Source: Planifilum fulgidum
GTDB lineage: Bacteria; Bacillota; Bacilli; Thermoactinomycetales; DSM-44946
Direction: 5' to 3'
Length of the DNA stretch: 35,461 nt
Assembly (NCBI RefSeq): GCF_900113175.1
Contig: NZ_FOOK01000032.1
Span: 1-35,461, forward strand
Within the stretch, counting starts at the first letter, position 1; each line of letters begins with the position of its first letter. The position numbers and the translations under genes were made by a program. Under the pieces are notes generated by a model, which was not told where the DNA came from, did not search any database, and worked only from the letters and a program-made list of their open reading frames with translations. Shown here in pieces: positions 7,741 to 15,874 of the stretch.

Positions 7741-8702
7741 ACATTTACGCGCAAATTCTCATCGATGAAGCCAAGCGCCGGGGAATTCGAGTGAAAGTGA
7801 TCGACAAAGCGACAGGCATGTTTGTCCTGGAGCATAATGGGAAGCGGATCCGCTGCCGGGAATCCCTCACCGACCGGACCTCCGCCGTCGCCATGACCAT
7901 TTGCGAAAACAAGGCGCTCACCCGCCGGCTCCTAAAGCGGGAGGGATTCTCCGTGCCGGAACAGGTGGTTCTCAGCCGGGATGCGAATCCGGAAGAGATC
8001 CGCTCCGCTGCGGAAACGCAACTGAAAAAGTGGGGAAGCGCCGTCGTCAAGCCCCTCCGGGGGGAACAGGGCGCAGGCATTACCGTGGATGTATCCACTC
8101 CCGGAGAGGTGGAACGGGCTTTCCGTTTTGCCGCGGAAAACGGGGATGAGGTGGTACTGGAGCAATATGTAAAGGGAAGGGATCTCCGGATTATCGTCAT
8201 CGACCACGCCTTCGTGGCGGCCATCGAGCGGACCCCCGCCCGAGTGACCGGAGACGGCCGTCACACCGTTCGTCAGCTGGCGGAGAAAGCCAACCGGAAG
8301 CTCCGGGAGCAAACCGGCGGCGAAGCCCGGATTCCCTTGGACGAAGAAACCCGCCGGGTGGTCCGGCAGGCCGGTTTCGACTGGGATGCGGTTCCTCCCG
8401 CGGGAAAAACGGTGCCCCTGCGCAAGACGGCCAACTTCCACACGGGGGGAACCATCCGCGACGTGACCGACCAGGTGCCCCCCCGATTGCGGCGAATCGC
8501 CGAGGAGGCGAGCCGCATTCTGGACATTCCCGTCGTCGGCTTCGATTTCATCGTACCCGACTACACCGGGGAGCGCTACGTCATCATCGAAGCCAATGAA
8601 CGTCCCGGATTGGCCAACCATGAACCTCAGCCCACGGCGGAACGGTTCATCGACTTTCTCTTTCCGGAGACCAAGGAAGAGGCGAAGGAGCGGGCCGGTT
8701 GA
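7737..8702 (+). CDS. ngg: ATP-grasp half of N-acetylglutaminylglutamine synthetase
   Basis: This 321-residue ATP-grasp protein matches the C-terminal half of Ngg and should form the peptide bond between acetylglutamine and glutamine. It opens with VNIYAQILIDEAKRRGIRVK, then CRESLTDRTSAVAM, the ATP-binding segment VVKPLRGEQGAGITVDV, LRIIVIDHAFVAAIERTPAR, TANFHTGGTIRDVT and the closing EANERPGLANHEPQPTAERF. Start is GTG at 7737, with GGGAGG nine bases upstream, overlapping the GNAT stop as GTGA. The frame is open further upstream, but that part is antisense-frame noise over the GNAT gene. Joining the two genes would need only a one-base shift, so this is a fission (or pre-fusion) form of the family. 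No M42 peptidase gene, present in some NAGGN cassettes, follows. Confidence 0.88.
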   Translation: MNIYAQILIDEAKRRGIRVKVIDKATGMFVLEHNGKRIRCRESLTDRTSAVAMTICENKALTRRLLKREGFSVPEQVVLSRDANPEEIRSAAETQLKKWGSAVVKPLRGEQGAGITVDVSTPGEVERAFRFAAENGDEVVLEQYVKGRDLRIIVIDHAFVAAIERTPARVTGDGRHTVRQLAEKANRKLREQTGGEARIPLDEETRRVVRQAGFDWDAVPPAGKTVPLRKTANFHTGGTIRDVTDQVPPRLRRIAEEASRILDIPVVGFDFIVPDYTGERYVIIEANERPGLANHEPQPTAERFIDFLFPETKEEAKERAG

Positions 8703-8849
8703 CAAGGGGTGCACAGGATTGAGACAATTGTGAAAAAAGCGACCATCCCGGCAAGGTGTATTGGCAGAAAGCCCCTTGCACGACGGGGCCTATTCCCTTG
8801 ATCTCACAAGCCGTTCTCAAGGTCCATTCACATATGAGGGAGAGCGTTC

Positions 8850-9581
8850 ATGATCAGCGTCACGAAACCGCGGAACCGGCGACAACGTGTAAAAAACCTG
8901 CTGGTGCCCTTTTTGGAAGAGCACATTTGGCCGTTGCTCGAACCGGAGGGTTTTTGCTGGCGCCGGTCCCTCCGTTTCTGGAGGGGCGATTCCTCCGGGC
9001 GGCAGGCGCTGGAATTTGCCTTCCGCTTGTCCCGCCGGCGGACCGATCCGGTGCTTGCCTACCTATGTCCCCGCATCACCGTCCGGAAACCGGGCCTCGG
9101 CAAGCAGGTGCAAAAGCTAATGGGAGAAGAAACAACGGCGAAGAAAAATCCGGAGGTCCTCGTGCACCAGTCCGTGGGACTGGTCAGTCCGGATAGGGCG
9201 AATACCCGATGGATCCTCTTCGGCGAAGAGGATCTTACCGACCTCGGCCCTTTTCTGGGGGAATATGTGAAAACCTATGTCCTCCCCTTTCTCAACCGCT
9301 ATCGGTCCTGCCGGGACATCGTGGAGGGCTGGGAAAGCGGCGACGAGCGATTGGCCCCTCCTCCGGGCGGTTGGATCCAGATGGTGGCGGCCTGTCTGGA
9401 GGCCGGACGCAAGGAACAGGCGGCCAAGATCCTGTGGTCAAAGGTGTGGGGAAAAGCCGAATTGCGCGAGGAATACCGCTTCGCCCTCCGCCAATTGGGA
9501 ATCGATCCGACGCCCGGACAGCGGGAGGAGCCGGAAACCGTCCCCGGGACGGCGCAAATCCTTGATGCGCCACTTCCTTGA
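8850..9581 (+). CDS. Hypothetical protein downstream of the NAGGN genes
   Basis: I do not recognise this 243-residue protein with certainty. It is soluble, with no signal peptide or membrane helix, and very rich in Arg, Trp and aromatic residues near the N-terminus (PFLEEHIWPLLEPEGFCWRR). A helical stretch follows (FLGEYVKTYVLPFLNRYRSC) and the C-terminal tail is Pro/Glu-rich. The overall pattern faintly recalls DUF4304-type proteins, but this is weak. The ATG at 8850 has GAGGGAGAG seven bases upstream. It follows the ATP-grasp gene after 147 bases without a visible terminator, so it may belong to the same transcript. Confidence 0.65.
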   Translation: MISVTKPRNRRQRVKNLLVPFLEEHIWPLLEPEGFCWRRSLRFWRGDSSGRQALEFAFRLSRRRTDPVLAYLCPRITVRKPGLGKQVQKLMGEETTAKKNPEVLVHQSVGLVSPDRANTRWILFGEEDLTDLGPFLGEYVKTYVLPFLNRYRSCRDIVEGWESGDERLAPPPGGWIQMVAACLEAGRKEQAAKILWSKVWGKAELREEYRFALRQLGIDPTPGQREEPETVPGTAQILDAPLP

Positions 9582-9931
9582 CGGATGGAAAGGAAAAAGG
9601 GACAACCCCGGTGATCGCATCGGAGACGACAAACGATGTCACGGGCCCCATCGCATCCCTCGCGCGTGGCTCCCGCTTTCCTTCGCAGAAATCGCCCCGA
9701 CCCAATCCCCCCGATGCGCAAATCCCCCACCGTGGCGATTTTCCGGATGCCGAAGGCTTGCGCGGGAGGCTCAGGCAAAGGATTTAAGCCGCTCGGAACC
9801 CCCGGGTAAGTGCCGGAAAATTCCGCAAATACGGCGCAGATTCCTGAACAGGCCTTTCATCCCTTTTCTCCCCGTGGGACAAAGCTTACAATGGTAACGA
9901 TGGACTTGACGGCCGACGGGGGTGATCCCTT
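9582..9931 (+). other. 350-base gap without a supported gene
   Basis: Several frames are open here because of high GC, but none has a good ribosome binding site or a recognisable protein. A TACAAT (9887-9892) just upstream of the DUF5819 gene could be a -10 box, though no good -35 sits 16-18 bases before it. In particular I found no small cysteine-containing toxin precursor ahead of the SdpAB-like pair. Confidence 0.4.
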
Positions 9932-10531
9932 TTGCATATCCGTCGAAGAATCGTCTGGATTTGGGCGGGAGGGCTGGGCCTGCTTCTGGCAATGCACTTC
10001 CTGCTGACCATCCTTTATCTGGCCCCCGACAATCTGCTGAAAAGGCGCTTTTCTGAACCCCTTCAGCGGTACATGGATCCCCTCTTCGCCCAAAACTGGC
10101 AACTGTTTGCCCCCGACCCGATTTCCCAGCACCGCTCCCTTGTGATCAAGGCCAAATACCGCGACCCGGCAACCGGTGAAATCCGGGAAACGCCGTGGAT
10201 GGACATCACCCGGCCCCGGGTGCGGGAAATATGGGAAAACCGGCTGTTCAACGGCAGCCGGGCCCTCCGCTTCCAGACCTCCGCCATCGCCATGTACCGA
10301 AGCGAAGACCCGGACCGAAAGGCCCGGGGCCTCCGGATGCTGCGCCGTCTGGCCCTGCACTTTTTGAACGAGGAAACGAATCTCGCGAATGTGGATAAGG
10401 TCAAGGTGCGGATCGTCCTCAACCGGTTTCCCCGTTATCCGGAGCGGCAAAGGCCCGACCAAATGGGCACCCTCTACTTTGACGAGACCGATTGGATGAC
10501 GGTGCGGGACGTTGGGGGGCGAAAGCCGTGA
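9932..10531 (+). CDS. DUF5819 family membrane protein (SdpA-like)
   Basis: This 199-residue protein has one N-terminal membrane helix (about residues 8-30) and an outside-facing domain with the DUF5819 signature (PLFAQNWQLFAPDP), then SRALRFQTSAIAMYRSEDPD and DKVKVRIVLNRFPRYPERQR. DUF5819 proteins are typically encoded beside HTTM membrane proteins, as here. The arrangement and topology resemble SdpA, which works with the HTTM protein SdpB to mature the SDP toxin in Bacillus subtilis; equivalence here is inference. The start is TTG at 9932, seven bases after GGGGGTG. The stop overlaps the GTG of the next gene (GTGA), implying coupled translation. Confidence 0.75.
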   Translation: MHIRRRIVWIWAGGLGLLLAMHFLLTILYLAPDNLLKRRFSEPLQRYMDPLFAQNWQLFAPDPISQHRSLVIKAKYRDPATGEIRETPWMDITRPRVREIWENRLFNGSRALRFQTSAIAMYRSEDPDRKARGLRMLRRLALHFLNEETNLANVDKVKVRIVLNRFPRYPERQRPDQMGTLYFDETDWMTVRDVGGRKP

Positions 10532-11907
10532 TCCGGAAGCTGCATCGCCTCCTCACCACGGAACACCTGCTCACGGGTGTCAGCCTGGCCCGCATCGCTT
10601 ACGGCCTGTTCCTTCTTTTTTATTTCATCAGCCATTATGCCGAACGGTATCTTCTGTGGGGACCCGGCGGCCTTTTGCCCCACGATGCCTTCCTGGAGAT
10701 GGCAGAAGCCCGGGGCATCCTCACCCTGTTCCACCTGAGCGGGGAGCCCTGGTTTTTCGAGCTGGTGTACCACGCGGGAATCGTCGTCGCCTTTCTCTAT
10801 CTGATCGGATACCGCACCCGCCTGACCGGCGTGCTCACCTTCATCCTGTTCTGGTCCTTTTATTTCCGGAACCCCCATCTCACCAACGGCGGCGACAACA
10901 TCCTGCGCATCCAGCTGTTTTATCTTCTGTTCGCCCAAACGGGGGCGCGTTTTTCGCTGGACGCCCTGCGGAGGAGAAAAACGTCTTCTCCCGGAAGAAA
11001 GGGCGTCGCAAGAGAGATGTCGGCGGTCCTCCACAACGCCGCCGTCCTGGCAGCGGCCCTTCAGCTCGCCCTCCTGTATTTCACCGCGGGCATGTATAAA
11101 GTGATGGGAGCCTACTGGCAGGAAGGAACCGCCCTGTACTACGCCACGCGCGTCCAGGAATTCCACTGGCCGGGAATCAGCGAATGGCTCTGGGAATCGG
11201 AGTTCCTCCTGGTTTTATTGAGCTACGCCACGGTGATCTTCCAGGTCTCCTTCCCCTTCCTGCTTCTGAACCGGATCACCAAACTGATCGCCGTGGGATG
11301 TGCCGTCCTCTTTCACGGCGGAATCGCCCTGTTCATGGGGCTCATCGGATTTTCCTGGATCATGATCGGAAGCGAGCTGATCCTTTTGACCGACAAGGAT
11401 TACCGCCTCATCGGCGCCGCCGCGCGGCGGGCGGGAGCAAAGGCCGCCGGACCGCTCCGCCTTCTGAGGGACCGCATCGCCTCCCTTCCCGCCGTTAAGG
11501 GCAGGCAGTTGATCGTCTTCTACGACGGCTGGTGCCCCCTGTGCCGGGCCAGCGTCGCCTCCTCCCGCAAGCTGGATTGGTTCTCCCTGATCCGCTTCGT
11601 CTCCTTCCGGGAGCCCGGCGTCATCGAACGGTACGGGCTGGACGCCGACAAGGTGGAGCGCCGCATGCACAGCACGGCGGACGGCCGGCGATTCGCCGAG
11701 GGAATCGACGCCGTGATCCAGATGGCAACCCGGCTACTTCCCCTCTGGCCGGCGGTGCCCCTTCTCCTTTTGGCCCGCTGGATCGGCATCGGTCAACGGG
11801 CCTACGACTTCATCGCCGGCCGGCGCACGATCCTCCCCACCGGCGGATGCGACGGACATTGCTCCCTGGAGGACGGAAAAAAGGGACCGGTCACCCTCGA
11901 CAAGTGA
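10528..11907 (+). CDS. HTTM (vitamin K carboxylase-like) membrane protein fused to DCC1-type thiol oxidoreductase domain
   Basis: This 459-residue two-part protein begins with an HTTM domain: residues about 1-300, several membrane helices, LLTGVSLARIAYGLFLLFYF, WGPGGLLPHD, NPHLTNGGDNILRIQLFYLL and FTAGMYKVMGAYWQEGTALY. About residue 320 a DUF393/DCC1-like domain starts (LIVFYDGWCPLCRASVAS) with a CPLC redox motif, and ends in a Cys-containing tail (GGCDGHC). HTTM domains occur in gamma-carboxylases and SdpB-type proteins; DCC1 domains are thioredoxin-like. The GTG at 10528 overlaps the previous stop and has GGGGGG eight bases upstream; an upstream in-frame start at 10492 is less likely. The fusion suggests membrane-coupled thiol or disulfide chemistry on a partner, not identified. 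Confidence 0.82.
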   Translation: MIRKLHRLLTTEHLLTGVSLARIAYGLFLLFYFISHYAERYLLWGPGGLLPHDAFLEMAEARGILTLFHLSGEPWFFELVYHAGIVVAFLYLIGYRTRLTGVLTFILFWSFYFRNPHLTNGGDNILRIQLFYLLFAQTGARFSLDALRRRKTSSPGRKGVAREMSAVLHNAAVLAAALQLALLYFTAGMYKVMGAYWQEGTALYYATRVQEFHWPGISEWLWESEFLLVLLSYATVIFQVSFPFLLLNRITKLIAVGCAVLFHGGIALFMGLIGFSWIMIGSELILLTDKDYRLIGAAARRAGAKAAGPLRLLRDRIASLPAVKGRQLIVFYDGWCPLCRASVASSRKLDWFSLIRFVSFREPGVIERYGLDADKVERRMHSTADGRRFAEGIDAVIQMATRLLPLWPAVPLLLLARWIGIGQRAYDFIAGRRTILPTGGCDGHCSLEDGKKGPVTLDK

Positions 11908-11945
11908 AGTTTCGCGCGACCTTTCCGGGAGGAGATGAAGGAAGA

Positions 11946-12728
11946 TCATCCGACAAACTTCATCAACAGCCGGTTCATCTTGTCCCGCTCCTCCCAGAAG
12001 GGGCCGTGGCCGCTGTACAAAAACGGGACCAGCCGTGAACGGTCGATTCTTCGACTCAGTTCCTCGGCCTGGGAAAAGGGAATCACCTTGTCGTGAATGC
12101 CGTGAACGATCAATGTGGGGACATGGATCCTGGGCAGATCGGCATCCAGCCTTTCATCCCTCAGGGTCCGGATGATCGCCGCCGTCGACCATCCCGCCGC
12201 CTGCAGGGCCAATCGGAAAAACCAGTCCGAAAAGGGCCTGCTGATGTACTGAAAGAAAAAGTCGTCGATCACTTCCCGCACCATCTTGGGCCGGTCGTTC
12301 AGCGACGCGGCGAGGAGCCGGTCGGCGGTCTCTTTCGTAAAGCCTGCGGGGGCCGCCGCGTCCATGAGGACGAGCTTGGATAATCCGCGCCCGCGATGCC
12401 GGGCCGCGTAACGGACAGCGATCGCTCCTCCCGTGGAATGGCCCACGAGCGTGAAGTCGTCCAACCCGAGCGCATCGACCACCGCCAGGACATCATCGGC
12501 CAACCGGTTGTAGTGGTATCCGTGCACGGGTTTATCCGAACGGCCGAACCCTCTCCAGTCAATCCCTATCAAGCGGTACCCCTTGGCGGGAAGCACATTG
12601 AACTGGTATTCAAACTGTTCGTGGCTGAAGGGCCAGCCGTGCAGAAAGACGAGGGTCTTTTTTCCCGCGGGGTTGAGGTCCTCCACGTACAGGCTCACTC
12701 CCGGTTCCACACAGACAAAATAGCCCAT
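11946..12728 (-). CDS. Alpha/beta hydrolase (haloperoxidase/esterase-like)
   Basis: This 260-residue alpha/beta hydrolase fold protein shows the oxyanion-hole motif HGWPFSHEQF, the strand RLIGIDWRGFGRSDKP, the nucleophile elbow GHSTGG (catalytic Ser), an acidic member in VHGIHDKVIPF, and the catalytic His in SGHGPFWEE. The order and length match non-haem chloroperoxidase-like or simple esterase enzymes; substrate unknown. The ATG at 12728 has GGAGGG six bases upstream. The frame is open far upstream over mntD, but that extension is out-of-frame noise. It converges on the HTTM gene (38-base gap) and follows the terminator-like hairpin of the mnt operon. Confidence 0.85.
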   Translation of the reverse strand: MGYFVCVEPGVSLYVEDLNPAGKKTLVFLHGWPFSHEQFEYQFNVLPAKGYRLIGIDWRGFGRSDKPVHGYHYNRLADDVLAVVDALGLDDFTLVGHSTGGAIAVRYAARHRGRGLSKLVLMDAAAPAGFTKETADRLLAASLNDRPKMVREVIDDFFFQYISRPFSDWFFRLALQAAGWSTAAIIRTLRDERLDADLPRIHVPTLIVHGIHDKVIPFSQAEELSRRIDRSRLVPFLYSGHGPFWEERDKMNRLLMKFVG

Positions 12729-12744
12729 GCCGATCCCTCCGTTC

Positions 12745-12810
12745 CATTTGTCGTCTAAAATAAGATACTCACCCGGAAGGCACGGGTGAGTATCGCAAAG
12801 ACGACAAATG
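12745..12810. repeat. Large two-part inverted repeat between mntD and the hydrolase gene
   Basis: Outer arms CATTTGTCGTCT (12745-12756) and AGACGACAAATG (12799-12810) pair over 12 bases. Inner arms GATACTCACCC (12764-12774) and GGGTGAGTATC (12784-12794) pair over 11 bases around a 9-base loop. Only a 7/4-base internal loop separates the two stems, so the 66 bases could fold into one long hairpin. Confidence 0.85.
12757..12794 (-). terminator. Likely terminator of the mntABCD operon
   Basis: On the minus strand the inner 11-bp hairpin (12764-12794) is followed by TTATTTTA, a modest U-rich tail. It is the first plausible terminator after mntD; a second GC-rich hairpin without a U-run (12858-12897) sits directly at the mntD stop codon. 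Confidence 0.55.
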
Positions 12811-12895
12811 TGTCCGGAGTTTTTTGCCTTACCCGAAATTGCGGCAAGTCGCCAATTGAGCCGAAGCCCCGGGCGCTGCAATGCGCCCGCTTCGC

Positions 12896-13783
12896 TCATT
12901 TTTCCGCTCCGGCCGCTTTCAGCCGCCGCAGGATCAAGCGGCGGGTGACGATCCCGTGGAGAGGCGAGAACAGAAACGCCAGGAGGAACAACAGGGCGGC
13001 GGCGACCGTCATCGCGCCGGCGATGGAGACATCGAGCCACACGGCCAAGACGTAGCCGAGTGCGGCGCTGAGGGTTCCGATCAGGACGCTGAGTCCCAGC
13101 ATCCGTCCCAAACGGTCGGTCAGCAGATAGGCGGTCGCCCCCGGAACGATCAGCATGGCCACGACCAGGATCGCCCCGACGCTTTCGAAGGCGGAAACGG
13201 TGGTGATCGACACCAGGCCCATCAGCAGATAGTGGAACAAAGCGACCGGGATGCCGATGGCCGCGGCCATCTGGGGATCGAAGGCGCAAATCTTGAACTG
13301 CTTGTAAAACAGTCCGATCACGGTCAGGGCGAGGACAAAGGCGAAGCCGTTGACCCAGACCGCCTTGGGGCCGATGGCGGTTTCGCCCACCATCAGGACA
13401 TCCCAGGGGACGTAGGCGATTTCCCCATAGAGGACGCAGTCGAGATCCAGATCCACCTGGCGCGAATAGAGGGAGATGAGCACCACGCCGACGGCGAACA
13501 GCGCGGTGAAGGAGATGCTGATGGCCGCGTCGTTCTGAACCCCGCGCCTGCGCAGCGTCTGGATCAAAAAGGTGCACAGCAGGCCGAAGGCGGCCGCCCC
13601 CAGCAACATCGGGAGCGATTCCCGGCTGCCGCTGAGCAAAAAGGCGACGGCGATCCCCGGCAAAACCGCATGGCTGATGGCGTCCCCCACCATCGCCATC
13701 CGCCGGAGAATCAGAAAGCATCCGAGAAATCCGCAGGCGGAGGCAACCAGCGCACCGGTCAGAATGATCCAGAAATGGTTCAC
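12896..13783 (-). CDS. mntD: Manganese ABC transporter permease MntD
   Basis: This 295-residue ABC-3 family permease has the same length as Bacillus subtilis MntD. It has about eight or nine hydrophobic helices and the family motifs GCFLILRRMAMVGDAISHAV near the N-terminus and GAILVVAMLIVPGATAYLLT in the C-terminal half. It should pair with MntC to form the membrane channel for Mn(II). The start is GTG at 13783, overlapping the mntC stop as GTGA, with AAAGGAGG upstream; an extension to 13861 in this frame lies over mntC and is rejected. It is the last gene of the operon, followed by hairpins at 12858-12897 and 12745-12810. Confidence 0.9.
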   Translation of the reverse strand: MNHFWIILTGALVASACGFLGCFLILRRMAMVGDAISHAVLPGIAVAFLLSGSRESLPMLLGAAAFGLLCTFLIQTLRRRGVQNDAAISISFTALFAVGVVLISLYSRQVDLDLDCVLYGEIAYVPWDVLMVGETAIGPKAVWVNGFAFVLALTVIGLFYKQFKICAFDPQMAAAIGIPVALFHYLLMGLVSITTVSAFESVGAILVVAMLIVPGATAYLLTDRLGRMLGLSVLIGTLSAALGYVLAVWLDVSIAGAMTVAAALLFLLAFLFSPLHGIVTRRLILRRLKAAGAEK

Positions 13784-15093
13784 CCCGTCCCGCCTCCTTT
13801 CATCCCCGGATCCAGCGGCTGCCATTTCGGCAGACGTCCGTGGGTCGCCAACAGATCCCACAGCTGGTTGAAGATCTCGGCGGGGATCGGTTCGGTGAGA
13901 TAATCGACATCGGCGGCGGGAGACCCCAACCGGCTTTCATGCATGTGCCACATCTCCACCATGCGCCACCGCAGAACGATGTCGTAAGCGGCCTTCAGCC
14001 CCTTTTCCGTCAAGGAAACCTCCCCCTCGGAAGGAAACTCGACCAATCCATGCTTCGCGAGGGCGCGCAGGACGGACGCCAGGCGGCGGCGGGAGAGCCC
14101 TTGAGAGGTTGTTAGCTCGTGGATGGAGACCCGGTTTTCCCCCGTGCGCTCCCCCTCCTCATACAGCGCGCGCAACAGGTTTTCCCGGGCCGTGCGCGCG
14201 CGGTTTCCGGCCAGGTTCAGCGCCCTGGCCAGAAGTCCCCGCCTGGGCGCGAAAAGGAGGGAGAACAGGAAGACGGCCGTCGCGGCCAGAACGATCAGCG
14301 GACCGGTGGGAAGGTGGAGGGAAAAGGTGCTGATCACCGTTCCCAGCGCTCCCGACGCTCCCCCGAACAGGGCGGACAAAACCACCAGCCGGCCCATCCG
14401 GTCCGTCCAGTATCGGGCGGCGGCGGCCGGCGTGATGATCAGGGCCGCCATCAGGACGACGCCCGCCGCCTGCAGCCCGATCACGACGCCGACCACCAGC
14501 ATCGACATCAGCAACAGATCGATCGCTCCCATCGGAAAACCCAGGCTCCGGCCGAAGGCGGCATCGAAGCAGAGCAGTTTCAGTTCCTTGAAGAACAAGG
14601 CGCTGATGAGCAGCAGCAGGGCGGAGACGCCTCCCATCACCGCCAGATCCTCATCCACGAGGGAGGCGGCCTGACCGAACAGAAACTTGTCGAGGCCGCT
14701 CTGGTTTCCCGCTCCGCTCTGCTGGATCAGGGTGAGGAGGACGATGCCCACGCCGAAAAAGACGGAGAGCACCAGGGCGAGGGCGGTGTCCTCCTTGAGG
14801 CGCGAATGGCGGATGATCCCGTTGATGGACAGGGAGGCCAAAATTCCCGTCGCGATCGCCCCGACCAGAAGAACCAGGGGGTGCTTCAAACCGGTCAACA
14901 TAAAGGCGATGCAGATGCCGGGCAGGGCGGCGTGGGCCAGCACGTCGCCCATCAACCCGCGCTTGCGCAAAAAGGCGAAGGAGCCGATCACCCCGCTGCT
15001 CACTCCGAGCAGGGTGGTCCCGCCCAGAACCCAGAGGGCATTCGGGTCGGTGACAAAAGCGCGAAGGACCGCCATGCCGTCCACCGGCCTCAC
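13780..15093 (-). CDS. mntC: Manganese ABC transporter permease MntC with C-terminal MntR/DtxR-like domain
   Basis: This 437-residue protein has an ABC-3 permease domain for about the first 290 residues (FAFLRKRGLMGDVLAHAALP, VVLMAALIITPAAAARYWTD). A soluble winged-helix tail related to DtxR/MntR regulators follows (VSIHELTTSQGLSRRRLASV, then HGLVEFPSEGEVSLTEKGLK and WHMHESRLG). Bacillus subtilis MntC is about the same length, so the fusion is a family trait. The GTG at 15093 overlaps the mntB stop (GTGA); an ATG at 15075 is an alternative start, neither having a strong site. The tail might sense metal or contact the ATPase; that is inference. Confidence 0.9.
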   Translation of the reverse strand: MRPVDGMAVLRAFVTDPNALWVLGGTTLLGVSSGVIGSFAFLRKRGLMGDVLAHAALPGICIAFMLTGLKHPLVLLVGAIATGILASLSINGIIRHSRLKEDTALALVLSVFFGVGIVLLTLIQQSGAGNQSGLDKFLFGQAASLVDEDLAVMGGVSALLLLISALFFKELKLLCFDAAFGRSLGFPMGAIDLLLMSMLVVGVVIGLQAAGVVLMAALIITPAAAARYWTDRMGRLVVLSALFGGASGALGTVISTFSLHLPTGPLIVLAATAVFLFSLLFAPRRGLLARALNLAGNRARTARENLLRALYEEGERTGENRVSIHELTTSQGLSRRRLASVLRALAKHGLVEFPSEGEVSLTEKGLKAAYDIVLRWRMVEMWHMHESRLGSPAADVDYLTEPIPAEIFNQLWDLLATHGRLPKWQPLDPGMKGGGTG

Positions 15094-15851
15094 CCCGTGT
15101 AGACCGGGTCCGCCACCTGGGGCAGGGCGGTCAACCGGCCGCCGTACGTCTTTTGCAGATTGTCCGCGGTGAACACCCGGGAGGTGGGGCCGAAGGCGAT
15201 CGGACGGATGTTCAACAGGAGCAGCCAGTCGAAATATTCCCGGACCGTCTGCAGGTCGTGATGGACGACCATCACCGTCTTCCCTTGCCCTTTCAGCTCG
15301 TTCAGCACCTTTATGATCGCCTTTTCCGTGGCGGCATCCACGCCGGCAAAAGGCTCATCCATCAGGTAGATCCTGGCGTCCTGCGCCAGGGCGCGGGCCA
15401 GAAAAACCCGCTGCTGCTGGCCGCCCGAGAGCTGGCTGATCTGGCGGTGGGCGTAGCCGGCCATGCCCACCTTCTCCAGACAGGCGAGGGCGAATTCCTT
15501 ATCCGCTTTCCCGGGCCTCTTCAGCCATCCTAGCCGTCCGTACCGCCCCATCAGCACCACATCCAGCACATCGGTCGGAAAATCCCAATCGACGGATTCC
15601 CGCTGAGGGACGTAACCGACGATGGACCGCTGCTTTTCATACCGCTTTCCGTAAATGCGGACCTGTCCGGACGTAAGGGGCAAAAGTCCCAGAATCGACT
15701 TGATCAGCGTCGATTTCCCGGCGCCGTTCGGACCGACGATCCCGATCAGTTTCCCCTCCGGCGTTTCAAAGGAAACATCCCGGAGAACCGGCTTGCGGTG
15801 GTAGGCGACGGACAGATTCCGCACCGATATGGGAACCGTCCCTTTCTCCAT
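15090..15851 (-). CDS. mntB: Manganese ABC transporter ATPase MntB
   Basis: This 253-residue ABC ATPase energises manganese uptake. It shows Walker A (GPNGAGKST), a Q-loop in VGYVPQRESVDWDFP, the signature LSGGQQQRVFLARAL, Walker B with catalytic Glu (IYLMDEPFAGVD) and the switch His in VMVVHHDL. The DWDFP segment after the Q-loop is characteristic of the Mn/Zn/Fe chelate subgroup. The ATG at 15851 is preferred over the upstream frame opening at 15878 because GAGGAGGGG lies four bases before it. It follows mntA after about 25 bases and overlaps mntC. Confidence 0.93.
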   Translation of the reverse strand: MEKGTVPISVRNLSVAYHRKPVLRDVSFETPEGKLIGIVGPNGAGKSTLIKSILGLLPLTSGQVRIYGKRYEKQRSIVGYVPQRESVDWDFPTDVLDVVLMGRYGRLGWLKRPGKADKEFALACLEKVGMAGYAHRQISQLSGGQQQRVFLARALAQDARIYLMDEPFAGVDAATEKAIIKVLNELKGQGKTVMVVHHDLQTVREYFDWLLLLNIRPIAFGPTSRVFTADNLQKTYGGRLTALPQVADPVYTG

Positions 15852-15874
15852 GTTTCCCCTCCTCCTCGATTTCC

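Noticed and set aside
12729-13721. Long upstream extension of the alpha/beta hydrolase frame
   Set aside because: It runs over mntD out of frame, is Arg/Gly-rich, and the hydrolase has its own ATG and ribosome binding site at 12728.
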